A program made the translations under genes and the position numbers. DNA of 64,000 nucleotides from Nocardia aurantiaca (GTDB lineage: Bacteria > Actinomycetota > Actinomycetes > Mycobacteriales > Mycobacteriaceae), in NCBI RefSeq assembly GCF_009708175.1, contig NZ_WMBB01000014.1:62001-126000 (forward strand), read 5' to 3'. Positions 25,734 through 34,312 of this stretch are shown here, piece by piece. The notes under the pieces were generated by a model. It was not told the DNA's origin and ran no database searches. It was given only the letters and a program-made list of their open reading frames with translations. Numbering within the stretch: position 1 is the first letter of the stretch; each line of letters starts with the position of its first letter.

Positions 25734-26105
25734 ATGATGGACGACACCGCAATCGGAACGGGCACACCGCAGGCCGCGATGGTGCCGATCTCGCCGACTC
25801 TGCACTTCGCGCCAACTGGCGCTAAGGTGCCGAGGGTCGAATTCACCAGCGTTGCCAGGAGTTTCACCATCAGCATCGAGCGCGCCGCAGGACCGGCCAC
25901 CACCGACCTGCGCATCACCCTGACCGTTTGTCATGCCGCCACCGTCGTGTGCTTTTCGGCCGGTGTCGTCTCCATCCTGATCGGCTCCTATACCGATGCC
26001 GGGTCGGTGTTCAACATGGTCGGTGTCGTGCTGTGGCTGGCCGCGCTGGCGGCCCGCATCGGGGTGTTCGCGATTACGCGGTCGCGGTCCGGGCACGCGA
26101 AGTAG
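25734..26105 (+). CDS. small membrane protein, start uncertain
   Basis: The C-terminal 65 residues contain two hydrophobic segments (VCHAATVVCFSAGVVSILIG and VFNMVGVVLWLAALAARIGV) followed by a basic end, like a two-helix membrane protein. The first 55 residues are less convincing, and a later GTG near 25827 may be the real start. No family recognised. The antiporter gene follows 91 bp downstream. Confidence 0.45.
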   Translation: MMDDTAIGTGTPQAAMVPISPTLHFAPTGAKVPRVEFTSVARSFTISIERAAGPATTDLRITLTVCHAATVVCFSAGVVSILIGSYTDAGSVFNMVGVVLWLAALAARIGVFAITRSRSGHAK

Positions 26106-26196
26106 CCCGGTTCGCCCGCGGCCGCAGCGGGCGGGGGTAGTGCGCTGGTAGCGAGCCGATGCCGGAATCGGGCATCGCGGCTGGCACGATGATCCC

Positions 26197-28065
26197 GTGG
26201 AGTGGGCGTTCGGACTCGTATTGCTGGTGTCGGTGGCGGTCGCGTTGGCGGCCGGTGCGCGTCGGCTGGGGTTGGGTGAGCCGTTCGTGCTCACCGTGGC
26301 CGGGGTGATCGGGTCGTATCTGCCGCTGGTGCCGGAATTCGATGTCGAACCCGAGCTGGTGTTGCTGGGGTTGCTGCCGCCGCTGTTGTACACGACGGCG
26401 ATTCGCACATCGCTGGTGGACTTCCGGCCGAAGAAGACCTCCATCACGCTGCTGTCGGTGGGTTTGGTGCTGTTCACCGCGTTCGCGGTGGGCGCGGTGG
26501 TGTATCAGCTGCTGCCGGTGCCGTTCTCGGCGGCGGTGGCCATCGGCGCGATCGTGGCCCCGCCGGACGCGGTGGCGGCCACGGCGGTGGCGCGGCGGGT
26601 CGGGATGCCGCGGCGGATCGTGACCCTGCTCGAGGGCGAATCACTGTTCAACGACGCGACCGCGCTGGTGACCCTGCGGACCGCGGTGGCGGCGATGGCC
26701 GGCAGTGTGACGCTGTGGGAGGCGGGCGCGAGTTTCCTCGGCGCGGCCGGTGGCGGCGCGCTCATCGGCGGGGTGGCGGCGATGTTGCTGGTGGTCCTGC
26801 GTCGCCGCATCAGCGATCCGGTGCTGGACACGAGTGTGTCGCTGCTCGCGCCGTGGATCGCTTATCTCCCCGCCGAAGGAGTCCACGCCTCGGGCGTGAT
26901 CGCGGTGGTGACGTGCGGTCTGATCCTGGGCCACGGCGCCCCGCAGTGGCAGAGCGCGGCCTCGCGCATCGCCGAGCACACGAATTGGCGCACCATCCAA
27001 TTCCTGCTCGAGAGCGCGGTTTTCCTGCTGATCGGCCTGCAGGTGCGACATCTGGTGGAGGAGGCCTGGCACAGCGGGCTCTCGCATTCGACGCTGCTGT
27101 TGACGTGTGCGGCGGTCCTGGTGACCGTGATCGTGGTGCGCCCGGTGTGGGTGTTCCCGGCGACCTACGGGGCTTGGCGGATCGAGGGCCGGCGGCAGGG
27201 AAAACCCAAGCCGGAGTGGACCGGTCCGGCGGTGGTGTCGTGGGCGGGCATGCGTGGTGTGGTGACACTGGCCGCGGCGCTGCTGTTGCCGTCCGATACC
27301 CCGGAGCTGGCAACGCTGCGGCTGCTGGCGGTCGTGGTGGTGGGCGGAACCCTGCTACTGCAAGGCTTGTCGCTGCCGCGGCTGGTGCGGTTGCTGCGCC
27401 TGCGCGGACCCAGTCGGGCCGAGGACCTGTTGCAGGAGGCGAATCTGCTGCAGCAGGCCACCGCGGCGGGTCTCGCGGCCCTCGAGGAGAACATCGCTCC
27501 CGAGACCCCGCCGGATGTGGTCGACGCTCTGCGCAATCGGGTGGTGATGCGCGCGCGGTCGGCATGGGAGTTGCTGGGGCGCTCCGAGTCCCAGCGCGTG
27601 ACGCCCAGTGGCGAGTACCGGCGCCTGCGGCTGGCCATGCTGGCCGCCGAACGCGAAACCGTACTGCGCATCCGGGATTCGGGTCAGGTGGATCAGGAAG
27701 TGCTGCAGGCGGTTATGGCGACCCTCGACATCGAGGAGTCCACCATCGACCGGGTCGCCCAGGCCGAGGGAGACGATGGCACACCGTTGCGCTCCCCCGT
27801 CACCGCCGGAGCCTGCGAGCACCTGCGCGAGGCCCCGTGCGTCCGCGTCCCCGATACTCCGGACGCCTGCGGTGAATGCCTCGACGAGGGCCTGGTCTGG
27901 GTGCACCTGCGCATGTGCCTGGACTGCGGTCACGTCGCCTGCTGCGACTCCTCACCGGGCAATCACGCGACCAAGCACTTCAACAACACCGGACACCCGG
28001 TCATGCGCAGTGTCGAGCCGGGTGAGTCCTGGCGCTGGTGCTACCTGGACGAGCTGCTCGGCTGA
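26197..28065 (+). CDS. Na+/H+ antiporter (CPA1/NhaP type) with C-terminal UBP-type zinc finger
   Basis: A 622-residue protein. Residues 1-400 contain about 12 membrane helices with the CPA1 core VAIGAIVAPPDAVAATAVA and LLEGESLFNDATALV (the transport Asp of the ND pair), then VSWAGMRGVVTLAAALLLP. Residues 410-520 form a cytoplasmic helical region. Residues 540-622 are a UBP-type zinc finger with ACEHL, CGECL, CLDCGHVACCD, NHATKHF and a terminal WRWCYLDELL. It exchanges Na+ or K+ for H+; the finger may sense or recruit a partner. The GTG at 26197 gives the expected first helix. Confidence 0.85.
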   Translation: MEWAFGLVLLVSVAVALAAGARRLGLGEPFVLTVAGVIGSYLPLVPEFDVEPELVLLGLLPPLLYTTAIRTSLVDFRPKKTSITLLSVGLVLFTAFAVGAVVYQLLPVPFSAAVAIGAIVAPPDAVAATAVARRVGMPRRIVTLLEGESLFNDATALVTLRTAVAAMAGSVTLWEAGASFLGAAGGGALIGGVAAMLLVVLRRRISDPVLDTSVSLLAPWIAYLPAEGVHASGVIAVVTCGLILGHGAPQWQSAASRIAEHTNWRTIQFLLESAVFLLIGLQVRHLVEEAWHSGLSHSTLLLTCAAVLVTVIVVRPVWVFPATYGAWRIEGRRQGKPKPEWTGPAVVSWAGMRGVVTLAAALLLPSDTPELATLRLLAVVVVGGTLLLQGLSLPRLVRLLRLRGPSRAEDLLQEANLLQQATAAGLAALEENIAPETPPDVVDALRNRVVMRARSAWELLGRSESQRVTPSGEYRRLRLAMLAAERETVLRIRDSGQVDQEVLQAVMATLDIEESTIDRVAQAEGDDGTPLRSPVTAGACEHLREAPCVRVPDTPDACGECLDEGLVWVHLRMCLDCGHVACCDSSPGNHATKHFNNTGHPVMRSVEPGESWRWCYLDELLG

Positions 28066-28170
28066 CCCCGGCCGGGCATGAGGCGCTCGACGCGCACATC
28101 CGGCCCCGCGTGAGATCGTCGCCGATGCCGGTGCATCAGGCGTTCCCGGGCATTGGAGGCGATCATCCGG

Positions 28171-28611
28171 CTAGTCGGGGATTCTCCACTCGTTGCGGTC
28201 GGCCATGGCGCGGGCCGACCAGCGCACGGCGTAGCCGAGGACCAAGCACGGCAGCGACGCCGCCGTGAAAACCACTGCCGCCACCACGAATCCGCTGATC
28301 AGACCGAGGATCAGCGACTGCATGCCCGGGTCGCAGTGGCTGGTCAGACCGCTCACCGCCGCGCAGTTGCCGAAGCTGGCCTCGCCGTAGACCCGCGCCC
28401 ACAGCCCGATCCCCGCCCACACCGACACGGCGAGCACGACATTGGCGATATACCAGCATCGCACCAGTTTCCGCACGAAGATCAGTGCCCCGAGCTGCCC
28501 GGAGTCGAGACCATCGGCGACCTCGTCACTGACGCCGAGATGACGCCCCCATCCGGCGGGCTCGGGGACTTCGGCAACGACGGGGCTACGGGCGTACCGG
28601 CTTGCGGTCAT
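28171..28611 (-). CDS. hypothetical membrane protein
   Basis: A 146-residue protein with a 45-residue polar N terminus and two hydrophobic helices (WYIANVVLAVSVWAGIGLWA and LILGLISGFVVAAVVFTAAS, then LPCLVLGYAV). A Cys pair between the helices (NCAAVSGLTSHC) could form an extracytoplasmic disulfide. No family recognised. It is convergent with the antiporter gene. Confidence 0.6.
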   Translation of the reverse strand: MTASRYARSPVVAEVPEPAGWGRHLGVSDEVADGLDSGQLGALIFVRKLVRCWYIANVVLAVSVWAGIGLWARVYGEASFGNCAAVSGLTSHCDPGMQSLILGLISGFVVAAVVFTAASLPCLVLGYAVRWSARAMADRNEWRIPD

Positions 28612-28741
28612 ACTGCGCGATCCTTCTGCACCTCGAACAGTCCACGGGCACAGGTCGATTCACGCTGCCCACCCGAACTGAAGACAAACTGCGTCGATCA
28701 TCGCAGCGCCGCCCGGATTCCGATGCCTTTGCGGCGGAATC

Positions 28742-28975
28742 GTGGTCGATCACAAGGTCAGGAGGCCATACGTATGGCTCTACGACAGCGGTGCCGCCGC
28801 CTTCAGCCCGCAGCAGTTCAGCCTGGGCAGCGGGGGCACCGCGACCTCGACCTGGACGCCCACCTCGACGAGCGTGCATTCTGTGCAGGCCTGGACCTAC
28901 AACGGCTCCCAGTGGGCGGTCGTGACGGTCGGCACCGGCATCAATCTGGGCAGCGCCTGCGTGGTCACCGGCTAG
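28742..28975 (+). pseudogene. remnant of a Thr/Ser-rich exported protein
   Basis: A 77-codon frame reading RRPYVWLYDSGAAAFSPQQF, then repeats of STWTPTSTSVHSVQAWTYNG and a terminal SACVVTG. Composition and beta-strand pattern resemble the C-terminal sandwich domain of a secreted protein, but there is no signal peptide and no good start. It is more likely the 3' end of a truncated gene than an intact one. The 130 bp before it show nothing recognisable. Confidence 0.35.
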
Positions 28976-29059
28976 CGGCGCCCCTGTCGCCGGGCGGAGT
29001 GGCAGTGCCCGGTGCCGGGTGTGCGATCCCGCCCGGCACCGGGCATTACTCTTGACCCG

Positions 29060-29686
29060 GTGCACACCGAGCAGCCTCCCTCCGACGCCGAGCCCCGCAT
29101 CTGGGGTGGAACGACCCTGACCGAGCGCCGTGAGGCGCGCCGCGTCGCGCTGCTCGAGGCCGCACTGGACCTGATCGGTGAATCCGGGGCGGGTGCGGTC
29201 ACCATGCGCGCGGTGTGCCGGCGCGCCAATCTGACCGACCGCTATTTCTACGAATCCTTCGCCAGCCGTGACGAACTGCTCGATGTGCTCTACCGGCAGA
29301 TCGCCGAGGAGTTCCTGGATCCGATGACCGCCTTCGCGGTGGTCGATGATCCCGACCGGGATCGCGCGCTGTCGCAGGCATTGGTCGACAAGGTGCTCGA
29401 GGACCCGCGCAAGTCGCGGTTGTTCCTGGTGGAGCCGTATTCGTCAACAGGTCTGGGGCAGACGACGATCGCGGTGATGCCCGCCTTCACCCGTCTGATC
29501 CAGGATCATCTGTTCGCCCACATCGACGATCCGGTGCGACGGCGGCTGGCCGCGGTCACCATGGCCAGCGGCAATGCGGGCATGTTCTCGGCCTGGCTGA
29601 ATGGCACGCTGCGCGCTACGCGTGAGCAGATCGTCGATCATCTGGTGGAGACCATCGACGCCTACCGCGGGATGTATCGCGGCTGA
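29060..29686 (+). CDS. TetR-family regulator
   Basis: A 208-residue regulator. The HTH reads ARRVALLEAALDLIGESGAG, AVTMRAVCRRANLTDRYFYE and SFASRDELLDVLYRQI. The C-terminal domain is helical without a recognised ligand motif. The GTG at 29060 is preferred: a TACTCT box about 8 bases upstream would allow a leaderless message, and the longer frame adds 16 unlike residues. It converges on the ArsR gene with a 6-bp gap. Confidence 0.8.
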   Translation: MHTEQPPSDAEPRIWGGTTLTERREARRVALLEAALDLIGESGAGAVTMRAVCRRANLTDRYFYESFASRDELLDVLYRQIAEEFLDPMTAFAVVDDPDRDRALSQALVDKVLEDPRKSRLFLVEPYSSTGLGQTTIAVMPAFTRLIQDHLFAHIDDPVRRRLAAVTMASGNAGMFSAWLNGTLRATREQIVDHLVETIDAYRGMYRG

Positions 29687-29692
29687 TTCCGC

Positions 29693-30034
29693 TCAGGCGC
29701 CCGGGGTCGCGGTGCGGCCGTGGGTGATCACCAGGTCCAGTAGCCCGGGGAAGCGTGCCTCGAGATCTTCGGTGCGCAGCCGGTTCAGGCGGCGGGTTCC
29801 CTCGTCGCGCTGGCGGATGATGCCTGCTTCGCGCAGGGTTTTGAAGTGCCCGCTCTGGGTGGATTTGCTGATGGGCAGATCGAAGGTGGTGCAGGCCAGT
29901 TCGCCGTTCTCGGCGGCGGCCAGGCGGGTCACGATGGTGAGCCGGATGGGGTCGGCGAGCGCGGCCAGCACGGTGATGAACCGCAGCTCTGCGCGGTCGG
30001 GGTGTACCAGGTCGGTGGCGGTTCGGCTGGCCAT
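29693..30034 (-). CDS. ArsR-family winged-helix regulator
   Basis: A 113-residue repressor: LAALADPIRLTIVTRLAAAE, ACTTFDLPISKSTQSGHFKT and LREAGIIRQRDEGTRRLNRL are the ArsR winged-helix elements. No ELCVC metal site is present, so the signal is unlikely to be arsenic through the canonical site. Divergent from the MFS exporter at 30121, with repeated ATGTTC/GAACAT dyads in the 86-bp spacer, implying control of that exporter. Confidence 0.85.
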   Translation of the reverse strand: MASRTATDLVHPDRAELRFITVLAALADPIRLTIVTRLAAAENGELACTTFDLPISKSTQSGHFKTLREAGIIRQRDEGTRRLNRLRTEDLEARFPGLLDLVITHGRTATPGA

Positions 30035-30052
30035 GGCTCCAGACTATTCCAC

Positions 30053-30093
30053 ATGTTCACAAATTCCGAACATCCTGTTATGTTCGGGAACAT
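30053..30093. promoter_or_regulatory. ArsR-type operator dyads
   Basis: ATGTTC (30053-30058) pairs with GAACAT (30068-30073), and ATGTTCGGGAACAT (30080-30093) is a compact dyad, all between the divergent ArsR and MFS starts. A further GAACATG half-site follows at 30095. Strongly suggestive of a repressor site. Confidence 0.7.
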
Positions 30094-30120
30094 CGAACAT
30101 GTCTGCGTCAGGGGAACTTC

Positions 30121-31350
30121 ATGACAGTCGGCCAATCCACCACACCGGATCACGGTGCCCTCCAACAGGATTCACCCTCCGCAAGCGGTCTGCGATTCTG
30201 GGGCACCGCCTACACTCTGTTGATCCTGTTGACGGGCACGAACGTGGCCACGCCGCTGTATCACGGCTATGCGCAGCGTTTCGGATTCTCGCCGCTGGTG
30301 ATGACCTTGGTGTTCGCGGTCTACATGGGCGTGCTGATTCCTTCGCTGCTCATCGCCGGTCCGGCCTCGGATGCGGTGGGCCGCCGCCGAATTCTGCTGC
30401 CCGCCCTCGCGCTGGCGGCGCTGGGGTCCGCGGGTTTCGCCCTGGCGAGCAATGTCGTCTGGTTGTTCGCGGCCCGCATTCTGCAGGGACTGGCGGTGGG
30501 CGCCGCCTCGGGCGCGCTGACCGCCGCGTTGACCGAGCTGGAACCGCACGGCGATCGCCGCCGCGCCGCCCTGGTGTCGGCGGTGGCCTCCGCGGGCGGT
30601 ATGGGCGTGGGGCCGCTGCTGGGAGCCGTTCTCGCCCAATATCTTCCGGCTCCATACGTGACGCCGTTCGCGGTGGAGCTGGCGCTATCGGTCCCGGCCG
30701 TGGTCGCGGTCGCGACGCTGCCGCAGACCCGCGTCGCCTCACGCTGGCGACCACGACACCCGAGTATCCCGGTGGGAATGGGCGCACTCTTCGCCGCCGC
30801 GGGTACCGGAGCCTTCCTCGGCTTCGCGGTGGTCGGTGTCTTCTTGACCTTGATACCCACCTATGCCGCCACGCTGTCCGGCAGCGCGAATCTCGTGATC
30901 GGCGGCGCCGCGGCCGCGCTGCTGCCTGCCGCGTGGGCGGTGGCGCAGTTGCTCGGCTACGGCAGATCCGAACGCGCGCTGGAGTTTACGGGCTTCCCTC
31001 TGCTGGCGATCGGATTGGCCGCGCTCGCGGTCGCGGGTTCGATCTCCTCGCTGCCGCTGTTGCTGTGCGCGACGGTGCTCGCCGGTGCCGGTCACGGTCT
31101 GGTGTTCCTGTCGGGCCTGACCGCGATCAACGCGGCAGCCCCGGTCGAGCGTCACGCCGATGTGCTGTCGACCTATTTCGTCATGGCCTATTGCGGCAGC
31201 GGCGGCCCGGTGATCGGGGTCGGCCTGCTGGCGGGTGCGACCGGTTTGCTCAGTGCCGTACAGATCTTTGCCACGGCGGTCGCGGTGTTGTGTGTGCTAC
31301 GGCTGATAATCGGCGCGGTGGTGGCGCTGGGGCGCGAGTGGCGGCGGTGA
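30121..31350 (+). CDS. MFS transporter (12 TM drug-exporter type)
   Basis: A 409-residue membrane protein with about 12 helices. The motif A equivalent is GPASDAVGRRRILLPALALA between helices 2 and 3. LQGLAVGAASGALTAALTEL corresponds to helix 4, and SGLTAINAAAPVERHADVLS lies in the second half. It probably exports a small toxic compound by proton antiport. GGGGAA lies 6 bases before the ATG. Controlled by the divergent ArsR gene, judging by the shared operator. Confidence 0.85.
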   Translation: MTVGQSTTPDHGALQQDSPSASGLRFWGTAYTLLILLTGTNVATPLYHGYAQRFGFSPLVMTLVFAVYMGVLIPSLLIAGPASDAVGRRRILLPALALAALGSAGFALASNVVWLFAARILQGLAVGAASGALTAALTELEPHGDRRRAALVSAVASAGGMGVGPLLGAVLAQYLPAPYVTPFAVELALSVPAVVAVATLPQTRVASRWRPRHPSIPVGMGALFAAAGTGAFLGFAVVGVFLTLIPTYAATLSGSANLVIGGAAAALLPAAWAVAQLLGYGRSERALEFTGFPLLAIGLAALAVAGSISSLPLLLCATVLAGAGHGLVFLSGLTAINAAAPVERHADVLSTYFVMAYCGSGGPVIGVGLLAGATGLLSAVQIFATAVAVLCVLRLIIGAVVALGREWRR

Positions 31351-31412
31351 GCGACGGCGCTCACATCGGGTTGCCGATTCCCCCGGCGCGGGTGTTTACT
31401 CATCCGCGTACG

Positions 31413-31525
31413 GTGCCGTCGTTAGCTGAGGCTCCTTCACGGATACAGGCCGGCGATCCCGAACGTCGAGAGACGCCCCGGATCAGGACAGGTTTCCCCG
31501 AGCTAAGGGGATGCCCCGACCGGCT
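31413..31525 (+). ncRNA. M-box (ykoK) magnesium riboswitch
   Basis: The region contains the M-box core in order: GTTAGCTGAGGCTCCTTCAC (31421-31440), ATACAGG, CGAACGTCGAGAGACGCC, GGATCAGGACAGG and GAGCTAAGGGGATG. These are the conserved loops of Mg2+-sensing M-box aptamers. A terminator stem follows at once, and the first downstream gene is mgtC, a classic target. High Mg2+ should favour termination. Confidence 0.85.
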
Positions 31526-31546
31526 CCCGCCACCTGTGGCGGGTTT
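31526..31546 (+). terminator. riboswitch expression-platform terminator
   Basis: CCCGCCAC and GTGGCGGG form an 8-bp perfect stem with a 2-base loop followed by TTT, directly after the M-box. Confidence 0.75.
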
Positions 31547-31653
31547 ACGCCGCGGAGTGCTGAAGGTCTTACGAGGGGTGGTACCCGTACCGGCGATTTC
31601 ACGCCGGTCCCACCCCCGGCGTGCGTGCAGATTGCGCCGAGGAGGTGGTGGTC

Positions 31654-31743
31654 GTGCCCGATGGATCGGATCGAGTTCCGTTAGCCAATCGTTCACTCTG
31701 CGACACTCCCGCCATCGTCCGGGCGCTACCGAAACCCCTGTAG
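31654..31743 (+). CDS. possible 29-residue leader peptide between M-box and mgtC
   Basis: GAGGAGG at 31639-31645 lies 8 bases before a GTG that opens a 29-codon frame (VPDGSDRVPLANRSLCDTPA onward), ending at TAG 31741. The ribosome site is much stronger than expected by chance, and the position recalls mgtL-type leaders. Only three or four prolines are present, fewer than in enterobacterial MgtL. Speculative. Confidence 0.3.
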   Translation: MPDGSDRVPLANRSLCDTPAIVRALPKPL

Positions 31744-31785
31744 CGTCCGTTCCCGGAGTGCGCCGTCATCCGCTGGGAGATCGAG

Positions 31786-32499
31786 ATGACCATGTGGGAA
31801 ATACTGCTGCGACTCGGCACGGGTGTCGGGCTGGGCGCGGTGATCGGATTCGAGCGCCAGTTCCGGGCCCGGATGGCCGGACTGCGCACGAATTCACTGG
31901 TCGCGGCTGGCGCGACGCTGTTCGTGCTGTTGTCGGCGCACGGCTTCAACGGCGCGTCGGCGGACCCGACTCGTGTTGCGGCACAGATTGTCTCGGGTAT
32001 CGGGTTCCTGGGTGCGGGTGTGATCCTGCGCGACGGGTTCAATATCCGCGGCCTGAACACCGCCGCGACGCTGTGGTGCGCGGCGGCGGTGGGTGCGCTC
32101 GCGGGTGCGGGCATGTATTCGACCGCGGCGGCGGGCACGGTGGCGGTGGTCGTGGTGAATACCGCGCTGCGCACGGTGGCGCGGTCGGTGGATCGGCCCC
32201 TCGCCGATGATGTCGAGGCCGAGGAGGCGTTGTACGCGTTCACCGCCGACACCGACGACGCGCATGAAGCGCATGTGCGGGCGTTGCTGGTGCAGTCGTT
32301 GACGCGCACCGATTTCCGGCTGGTGTCGATCTCGAGCCACGACACCTCGCCCGGGAAGGTGCAGGTGCGCGCGGAGTTGACCGGTGATCGCCGTGACGAC
32401 CGGCAGATGGAGGCGGCGGTGTCGCGGTTGAGCTTGGAGCCGTCGGTGACCAGTGTCGGCTGGCGCACGGTGCCGCAGCGAGTGCAGGCGGAGCAGTGA
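31786..32499 (+). CDS. mgtC: MgtC/SapB-family membrane protein
   Basis: A 237-residue protein. The MgtC core is LGAVIGFERQFRARMAGLRT, AQIVSGIGFLGAGVILRDG and IRGLNTAATLWCAAAVGALA, with about five membrane helices in residues 1-135. A C-terminal ACT-like cytoplasmic domain follows (about 145-235). MgtC proteins support growth in low Mg2+ and survival in macrophages, acting on membrane ATP synthase or Mg2+ homeostasis in other bacteria. GGGAGA precedes the ATG. Expression should be governed by the M-box upstream. Confidence 0.9.
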   Translation: MTMWEILLRLGTGVGLGAVIGFERQFRARMAGLRTNSLVAAGATLFVLLSAHGFNGASADPTRVAAQIVSGIGFLGAGVILRDGFNIRGLNTAATLWCAAAVGALAGAGMYSTAAAGTVAVVVVNTALRTVARSVDRPLADDVEAEEALYAFTADTDDAHEAHVRALLVQSLTRTDFRLVSISSHDTSPGKVQVRAELTGDRRDDRQMEAAVSRLSLEPSVTSVGWRTVPQRVQAEQ

Positions 32500-32556
32500 A
32501 CACCGCCCGCGGTCGCATCCGTCGCGGGGAGTGCGCTGACCGCCTCTCGACCCGGC

Positions 32557-33321
32557 TCACACCATGGCCGAGGCGATCACGGTGGTCAGGCCGCCGTCGA
32601 CGAGCAGGTCCTGGCCGGTGATGTAGGAGGCATCGGGCGAGGCGAGGAAGGCGACGGCGGCGGCGACCTCCTCGGCCCGGCCGACCCGTCCGGCGGCCAC
32701 GATCGCGGAGGCTGCGGCCTGGGCGTCGACGGAGGCCTCGGCCCGGTAAGCGGGGGTGTCGATATAGCCGGGGCTGACCGAATTGACCCGAATTCCCTGG
32801 GGCGCCAACTCCGCGGCCAGGGTCCGCGTCAGGTTCTGCACCGCGGCCTTGCTCGCCGAATACAACGCGGTCCCCGGCGCACCCCGGTACAGGGCGAAGG
32901 AGGCGTTGATGACGATCGCCCCACCCGCGCTCAGCAGTGGCAGTGTCTTCTGCACGGTGAAGAACGCCGCCTTGAAGTTGATTCCCACGACCCGATCGAA
33001 CTCCGCGGGGTCCACCGCGGTCATCGGCTGGAACGCCCCGATCCCCGCGTTCACGAACACCACATCCAGCCGCCCGAACCGCTCGCTCACCTCCCGCGCC
33101 AGCGTGTCGAGGTCCTCGACGCTGCTGGCGTCCCCCGCGATCCCGACGGCCGGTTCCCCCAGTTCCGCGACCGCGGCGTCGAGGCGCGGTTCGTCGCGCC
33201 CGGTGACGATCACCCGCGCCCCTTCCTCGATGAGCCGGTGCGCGGTGGCCAGCCCCATCCCGCTGCTGCCGCCGGTGATCAGCGCGATCTTGTCCTCGAA
33301 CCGAAACCCGTTGTGTGTCAT
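32557..33321 (-). CDS. short-chain dehydrogenase/reductase
   Basis: A 254-residue classical SDR. The cofactor motif is ALITGGSSGMGLATAHRLIE, followed by FVNAGIG (NAG), INASFALYRGAPGTALYSAS and the catalytic YSASKAAVQN (Tyr and Lys), then VSPGYIDTPAY. The catalytic Ser is the S of INAS. TGRDEPR after the second strand suggests NADP(H). Substrate unknown. The MmyB-type regulator gene lies 69 bp upstream on the same strand, an arrangement often seen when the regulator controls the SDR. Confidence 0.9.
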   Translation of the reverse strand: MTHNGFRFEDKIALITGGSSGMGLATAHRLIEEGARVIVTGRDEPRLDAAVAELGEPAVGIAGDASSVEDLDTLAREVSERFGRLDVVFVNAGIGAFQPMTAVDPAEFDRVVGINFKAAFFTVQKTLPLLSAGGAIVINASFALYRGAPGTALYSASKAAVQNLTRTLAAELAPQGIRVNSVSPGYIDTPAYRAEASVDAQAAASAIVAAGRVGRAEEVAAAVAFLASPDASYITGQDLLVDGGLTTVIASAMV

Positions 33322-33390
33322 GCCTTCACCCTGCCGCCGCGCGCCCGGGGCAAACAGTGCGTGGTGATGGTGGGTGTGCCACCACCACCT

Positions 33391-34230
33391 TCACGCGGGC
33401 GGGGCCAGGCGCAGGCGTCGGATCTGGTCGAGGCGGTCGGCGGTGCCGGTGTCGGGGCGCGGGTTGTAGAGGACCATGTGGCGGTCGGGTTGATCGGCGA
33501 GGAGGAGGGTGGTGGCGTCGAAGTGGAGGTCGCCGACCTCGGGGTGCCGCAGGGCGTTGACCGCCTGTCCGGCGGGGCCGACGTCGTGGCGCGACCACAG
33601 GCGCGCGAATTCGGGGCTGCGGGAGGCGAGTTCGGTGACGACCGAGCCGAAGCCGGGGTCGTCGGGGCAGGGGGCGGAGTCGGCGCGGTAGGCGGCGGCG
33701 ACCGCGGGCGCGGCTTCGGCCCAGATGTCGGGCACGGCCAGGTAGCGGGGGTTGGTGAAGTAGGTGACCAGGCAGTTGTGGCCCGGGCCTTCGAAGCCGA
33801 AGACCGCGCGGGCGGTGTCGTTGTAGGCCAGCACGTTCCAGTAGCGGTCGCGCAGGACCGCGGGGCGGGTTCCCCACGCGTCCAGCAGATTCCGGGTCTC
33901 GGCGGCGATATCCGGGCCGCTGTCGCCGCCGCGGCAGGGCGGGTTGAGCCCGGCGAGGATGTAGAGATGGGCGCGTTCGGGGTCGGTGAGCAGCAGGGCG
34001 GCGGCGATGGCGTCGAGGACCTCGGCCGAGACGGTGATATCGCGGCCCTGTTCGAGCCAGGTGTACCAGGAGACGCCGACACCGGCGAGGACGGCGACCT
34101 CCTCGCGACGCAGCCCAGGGGTGCGGCGACGCCCGGCGACGGGAAGCCCGACCTGGTCGGGGGTGATGCGGGCGCGTCTGCCGCGCAGGAACTCTCGCAG
34201 GTGGTCGCGCCGTCCGGCCGCTGTGTCCAT
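33391..34230 (-). CDS. XRE-family regulator with MmyB-like domain
   Basis: A 279-residue regulator with the HTH TPGLRREEVAVLAGVGVSWY and TWLEQGRDITVSAEVLDAIA, then the MmyB PAS-like domain (YWNVLAYNDTARAVFGFEGP, HPEVGDLHFDATTLLLADQP, MVLYNPRPDTGTADRL). It precedes the SDR gene and is divergent from mraY across an 82-bp spacer. It likely controls the SDR. The C-terminal VLYNPR..TGT block is typical of complete family members. Confidence 0.9.
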   Translation of the reverse strand: MDTAAGRRDHLREFLRGRRARITPDQVGLPVAGRRRTPGLRREEVAVLAGVGVSWYTWLEQGRDITVSAEVLDAIAAALLLTDPERAHLYILAGLNPPCRGGDSGPDIAAETRNLLDAWGTRPAVLRDRYWNVLAYNDTARAVFGFEGPGHNCLVTYFTNPRYLAVPDIWAEAAPAVAAAYRADSAPCPDDPGFGSVVTELASRSPEFARLWSRHDVGPAGQAVNALRHPEVGDLHFDATTLLLADQPDRHMVLYNPRPDTGTADRLDQIRRLRLAPPA

Positions 34231-34312
34231 ACCTCACGCTAACAACGACGCATGCACGTTTCGTTCGTGTGCCGGTTAGCATGTGACGCAATTCGGGTCT
34301 CGAGGGGGGCGG

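Noticed and set aside
31550..31620. Second regulatory hairpin (ACCGGCG/CGCCGGT) between M-box and mgtC as another riboswitch
   Set aside because: It is a simple stem with no conserved riboswitch core; it may be part of the leader but was not called separately.
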